A stretch of 64,000 nt of DNA from Chlorocebus sabaeus (lineage: Eukaryota; Chordata; Mammalia; Primates; Cercopithecidae). The translations under genes were made by a program, and so were the position numbers. Under the pieces are notes generated by a model that ran no database searches, was not told where the DNA came from, and saw only the letters and a list, made by a program, of their open reading frames with translations. Of this stretch, positions 60,081-64,000 are shown piece by piece (position 1 is the first letter of the stretch; each line of letters begins with the position of its first letter). Location: NCBI RefSeq assembly GCF_047675955.1, contig NC_132915.1:44374526-44438525 (forward strand), written 5' to 3'.

Positions 60081-60383
60081 AGCCAGGCACAGTGACTCAC
60101 GCCTGTAATCCCAGCACTTTGGGAGGCTGAGGCAGGTGGATCACAAGGTCAAGAGTTCAAGACCAGCCTGACCAACATGGTGAAACCCCATCTCTACTAA
60201 AAATACAAAAATTAGCCAGGCATGGTGGCATATGTCTGTAATCCCAGCTACTCAGGAGACTGACGCCGGAGAACTACTTGAACGCAGGAGGCGGAGGTGG
60301 CAGTGAACCGAGATCGTGCCACTGTACTCCAGCCTGGGTGACAGAGCGAGATTCCATCTCAAAAATAAATAAATAAATAAATA
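60081..60383 (+). mobile_element. AluS in L1M
   Basis: gccaggcacagtgactcacg to an (AAAT)n tail. It interrupts the reverse-transcriptase region just upstream of the F-T-D-D motif. Confidence 0.94.
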
Positions 60384-61537
60384 CAAATTGGAAAGGTATT
60401 AAAATTATCACTGTTCACAGATGACATGATTTTATATGTAAAAAACTCTGAAGATTTCACACTAAAGGAAACCTTGTTAGATTTAATAAATTTAGCATAA
60501 GTTGCAGGATACAAAATTGACACACACACAAAAAAATTTGTATTTCTATATACTAACAATATACAATCTGAAAAGGAAATTAAGAAACAATTCCATTTAC
60601 GATAACACCAAAAAGAATAAAATGCTTAGGAATAACCTAACCAAGGAAGTGAGAAGCTTATACATTGAAAACTAGAAAATATTACTAAATGAAATTAAAG
60701 TCGACACAAATAAATGGAAAGGAACTCAGTGTTCAGGGATTGGAAGATTTAATATTGTTAAGATGGACATACTACCCAAGCAATCTACAGATTCAAAGCA
60801 ATTCTTATCAAAATCCCAACAGCATTTTTTGTAGCAAAAAAAAAATTCATCCTAAAATCAATATGGAATCTCAGGGGATCCCGAAAAGTCAACGCAACTT
60901 TGAAAAAGGAGGAGGTACTTGGAGGACTCATACTTCTTGATTTCAAAACATATTACAAAGCTACAGTAATCAAAACAGTGTGATACTGGCATAAAGACAG
61001 ACAATAGACCAAAAGAATAGCATAGAGAACCCAGAAATAAATGCTCATATATACAGTCAAATAATCTTCAACAAGGGTGCCAAGACCACTCAACAGAGGA
61101 AGGACAGTCTCCTCAACAAATGGTGTTGGAAAAATTGAACATCCACATGCAAAAAAATGAAAATGGGTCCTTATCTTAAACCATATACAAAACTTAACTC
61201 AAAATAGATTGAAGACATAAATGTAAGACCAAAAATTAAACAATTCCTAGAAAAAAATAGGGAAAATCTTCATGCTAAGATTTGCCGATAATTTCTTAGC
61301 TATGACACCAAAAGCATAGCCAACAAGAGCAAAATAGGCAAATTGGAATACATCAAAGTTTAAAACTTTTGTTTATCAAAGGACACAATCAACAGAATGA
61401 AAAGGCAACCCACAGAATGGGAGAAAATAACTGGAAATAACAGATCTAATAAGGGGTTAATATCCAGAATATATAAAGAATTCCCACAACTCAGCAACAA
61501 CAACAAAAATACAAATAACCCAATTAAAAAATGGACA

Positions 61538-61830
61538 GGCCAGGTGCAGTGGTTCATGCCTATAATATCAACACTTTGGGAGGCTGAGGCAGGCGGGTTG
61601 CTTGAGCTCGGGAGTCTGAGACCAGCCCAGGTGACATGGCAAAACTTGTCTCTACAAAAAATATAAAAATTAGCTGGGTGTGATGGCGCACGCCTGTAGT
61701 CCCAGCTACTCAGGAGGCTGAAATAGGAGAATCACTTGAGCACAGGAGGTTGAGGCTGCTATGGGCCGAGATCACACCACTGCACTCCAGCCTGGGCAAC
61801 AGAGTGGAACTCTGCCTGAAAAAAAAAAGG
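61538..61830 (+). mobile_element. AluJ/S in L1M
   Basis: ggccaggtgcagtggttcat to a short A tail, splitting the L1M ORF2 between aaaaatggaca and aaaggatttgaatagacatt. Confidence 0.93.
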
Positions 61831-62007
61831 TGGGTGGGGGTAAAGGATTTGAATAGACATTTGTCATAAGATGACATACAGATGGTCAACAAGCATGTGA
61901 AAAGATGTTCAGCAGCAGGGAAATGAAAATCAAAACTTCAATGAGCTATCACCTTACACCCATTAGAACGACTACTATTAAAAAAAGTAGTAAGTGCTGA
62001 CAAGTAC

Positions 62008-62497
62008 TGCGGTTTGAATATTTGTCCTCCAAAACTCATATTGTAACTTAATCCCCAATGTGGTAGTATTGAGAGGCGGAGCCTTTAAGAGGTTATTGGG
62101 TCATGAAGGCTCTGCCTTCATTAATGGATTAACCAACTCATGAATTCGTGGATTAATGGGTTAATGGATTAATGGGTTATCATGGGGATGAGACTAGTGA
62201 CTTTATAAGAAGAGGAGGAAAGACTTGAACTAGCATACTCAGCTTCCTTGCCAGGTGATACCCTGTGCCATCTTGGGACTACAGAGAATCCTCATCAGCA
62301 AGAAGGTTCTCACCAGATGCAGCCTTTTGACCTTGGACATCTCAGCCTCCATAACTATACGAAACAAATTCCTTCCAGCCTGGGTGATGGAACGAGACTC
62401 TGCCTCCGGGGAGGGGCGGGGGGGAGGAAAAGGAAATTTCTTTTATCTGTGCAGTTTTAGGTATTCTATTATAAACAACAGAAATCAGACTAAGACA
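62008..62497 (+). mobile_element. MST-type (ERVL-MaLR) LTR in L1M
   Basis: TGCGGTTTGAATATTTGTCC through gcggagcctttaagaggtta, atgaaggctctgccttcatt and ctcagcctccataactatac to ATCAGACTAAGACA. It is an MSTB-D-like LTR in sense orientation. Local tandem attaatgg units lie at 62118-62179. About 60 bp at 62373-62432 is foreign: an Alu 3' tip followed by a G-rich run. Confidence 0.85.
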
Positions 62498-62666
62498 GCA
62501 AAACATGGAGAAATTGGAACCCTTGCACATTGCTAATAGAATTATACAATGATGCAACCTCTATAGAAAACCATATGGAGATTCCTAAAAACTGTTAAGA
62601 CAGAACTACTATATGAGCCAGCAATCCCACTTCTGGGTTTATATGCAAAAGAATTGCAAGTAGGGT

Positions 62667-63252
62667 TGGCCAGGTGCAATGGCTTACACATAATCCTAGC
62701 ACTTTGGAAGGCTGAGGCAGGGGGATCACTTGAGCTCAGGAGTTCAAGACCATCCTAGGCAACAGAGTAAGACCTCGTCTCTACAAAAATTTTAACATTA
62801 GCCGGGCGCGGTGGCTCACGCCTGTAATCCCAGCACTTTGGGAGGCCGAGGCAGGCGGATCACAAGGTCAGGAGATCGAGACCATCCTGGCTAACACAGT
62901 GAAACCCCGTCACTACTAAAAATACAAAAAAATTAGCCGGGCGTAGTGGCGGGCGCCTGTAGTCCCAGCTACTCAGGAGGCTGAGGCAGGAGAATGGCGT
63001 GAACCCGGGAGGCGGAGCTTGCAGTGAGCCAAGATCGCGCCACTGCACTCCAGCCTGGGCAGGGGATCGAGACTCCATCTCAAAAAAAAAAAAAAAAATT
63101 TAACATTAGCCAGGTATAGTGGTGCATGCCTGTAGTCCCAACTACTGAGGAGGCTGAGGCTGGAGAACTCATTGAGCCTGGGAGGTTGAGGTTGCAGTGA
63201 GATATAATCATTCCACCACACTCCAGCCTGGGCAACAGAGCAAGACCCCACA
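62667..63252 (+). mobile_element. older Alu, split by an AluY
   Basis: The left arm (ggccaggtgcaatggcttac to cgtctctacaaaaattttaa) and right arm (attagccaggtatagtggtg to gagcaagaccccacatc) belong to one AluJ/S, separated by the AluY at 62801-63098. Confidence 0.93.
62801..63098 (+). mobile_element. AluY nested in an older Alu
   Basis: gccgggcgcggtggctcacg through gaatggcgtgaacccgggag and agccaagatcgcgccactgc to an A tail. Few differences from AluY. The target duplication tttaacattagcc (62791-62803 and 63099-63111) is Alu middle-region sequence, and its last bases overlap the Alu start. Confidence 0.94.
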
Positions 63253-63254
63253 TC

Positions 63255-63335
63255 AAGAAAAGAAAGGAAGGAAGGGAGGGAGGGAAGGATAGCGGGAGGG
63301 ACAAGGGAAGGGAAGGGAAGGGAAGGAAAGAGTCT
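63255..63335. repeat. purine tract, (GGAA)n / (GGGAAG)n
   Basis: Imperfect GGAAGGGAGGG units and about five GGGAA units, forming the degenerate tail of the split Alu. Likely variable in length. Confidence 0.9.
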
Positions 63336-63830
63336 TAATGAGATATTTGGATGCCCATATCCACAGCAGTACCATTCATAACAGCTAAGAAGTGGAAGCA
63401 ACCCAAATGTCCATCAACTGATGAATGAATAAACAAAACATAGTATATACCTACAATGAAATATTATTCAGTCTTTAAAAAGGGAAGCGGTGTCACATGC
63501 TACAACATGAATAAAACTTGTGGACATTATGCTAAGTGAAATAAGCCAACAACAAAAAGACAAATAGTACATGATTTTACTTACATAAGGTACTTACAGT
63601 AGTCAAATTTATAGAAGCAGAAGGTAGAATGGTGGTTAACAGAAGCTAAGAGGAGGAGGAAAAAGAGAGTTGTTTAACGGGTATAGAGTTCAGATTTGTA
63701 AGATAAAACAGTTCTGGAGATCTGTTTCACAATAATGTGAATGTATTTAACACTACTGAACTGAACACTGTTTAAATAGTTAAGACGGTAAAGTGTATGT
63801 TATGTGCTTTTTACCACAATAGAAAAAAAT

Positions 63831-64000
63831 TATGTGGAGACCTTCAAGAACCTAATGAAAGTTATGCCCCTAACCTTGACAGAAAAACACAGACATTGTA
63901 TATAATTTCAGGGAGTCAAAGGACATCCACTGGGAGAGATGCATAGGTAAGAACTGCTGGACTAGGCTAAGCTTTATACTTGAAAGGTAAGAAAAATAAG
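63831..64000. other. no recognised feature
   Basis: Edge of the window; nothing assigned. Confidence 0.4.

Larger units (their letters stand above)
58095..63830 (+). mobile_element. L1M element with internal deletion, interrupted many times
   Basis: The 5'UTR and early ORF1 of an old L1M (aagatgatggactaggaagc, ctgactgatgacgggttcca, aaacacggaaacataaccca, aaatgcagatttatgagctg) run to about 58925. The sequence then jumps to mid ORF2 (gataacctaaagaaatggat, caggaccagatgacttcac), so about 2 kb or more is deleted. ORF2 continues to the 3' end (agtgaaataagccaacaaca, ttaacactactgaactg). Inserted in it are Alus at 59595, 60081, 61538, an MST LTR at 62008, and an Alu with a nested AluY at 62667. The reverse-transcriptase motif near 60418 reads F-T-D-D. 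There is no open frame of use. Confidence 0.85.

Noticed and set aside
58095..63830. This L1 as a relative of L1-A/B/C
   Set aside because: The 5'UTR and ORF1 start (aaatgcagatttatgagctg) are of the older L1M type, and the ORF2 text is far more diverged.

Overview
This window is primate nuclear DNA, most likely from an Old World monkey. It is almost wholly interspersed repeats. I found no supportable host protein-coding exon, rRNA, tRNA or CRISPR array. The primate assignment rests on L1PA-type LINE-1 elements, many Alu elements, and THE1/MST/MLT1 LTRs. The monkey assignment rests on two young Alus (2386-2688 and 10800-11100) that carry a GGGCGAGGTGGCG right-arm junction and a CCGGCCACTGC-type motif near the 3' end, which I associate with cercopithecid AluY subfamilies. 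The young L1 at 16.4-22.5 kb also differs from human L1Hs in ORF1 and the 5'UTR in a way that fits monkey L1 lineages.

Layout. 0-2.8 kb holds old LINE debris, a hAT DNA transposon with an 8-bp target duplication, and two Alus. 2.8-22.55 kb is a same-strand cluster of three L1PA elements. L1-A (2799-7720) is truncated in ORF1 and decayed. L1-B (about 9921-15992) is truncated in the 5'UTR, split by an Alu, and decayed. L1-C (16387-22549) is full length, has a 14-bp target-site duplication, and has only three disabling changes that I can see. 22.6-26.5 kb is mostly unremarkable A+T-rich sequence. 26.5-31.3 kb holds old L1M fragments on both strands and an MST LTR. 33.4-36.8 kb holds an unusual Alu with an internal duplication and a 3' extension, MIRs, an (AC)n microsatellite and a THE1 solo LTR. 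38.3-41.1 kb has two minus-strand ERV-type LTRs. 42.2-43.7 kb is a Tigger DNA transposon split by an Alu. 45-50.2 kb is an MLT1A LTR followed by one long antisense L1M carrying an MLT1 LTR, Alus and a 36-bp x 3 minisatellite. 50-58 kb is lower in repeats. 58.1-63.8 kb is a plus-strand L1M with an internal deletion, broken up by Alus, an MST LTR and an Alu-within-Alu.

The genes here are retrotransposon genes. L1 ORF1 (RNA-binding trimer) and ORF2 (endonuclease plus reverse transcriptase) act together in target-primed reverse transcription, and they mobilise Alus in trans. All copies here look inactive as written, although L1-C is close to intact. The sequence does not show whether the window is intergenic or intronic. 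I did not find a previously undescribed biological system. The best leads are L1-C with its antisense 5'UTR reading frame, an in-place micro-inversion in an Alu, an Alu with an apparent 3' transduction, and an exact 36-bp triplication.
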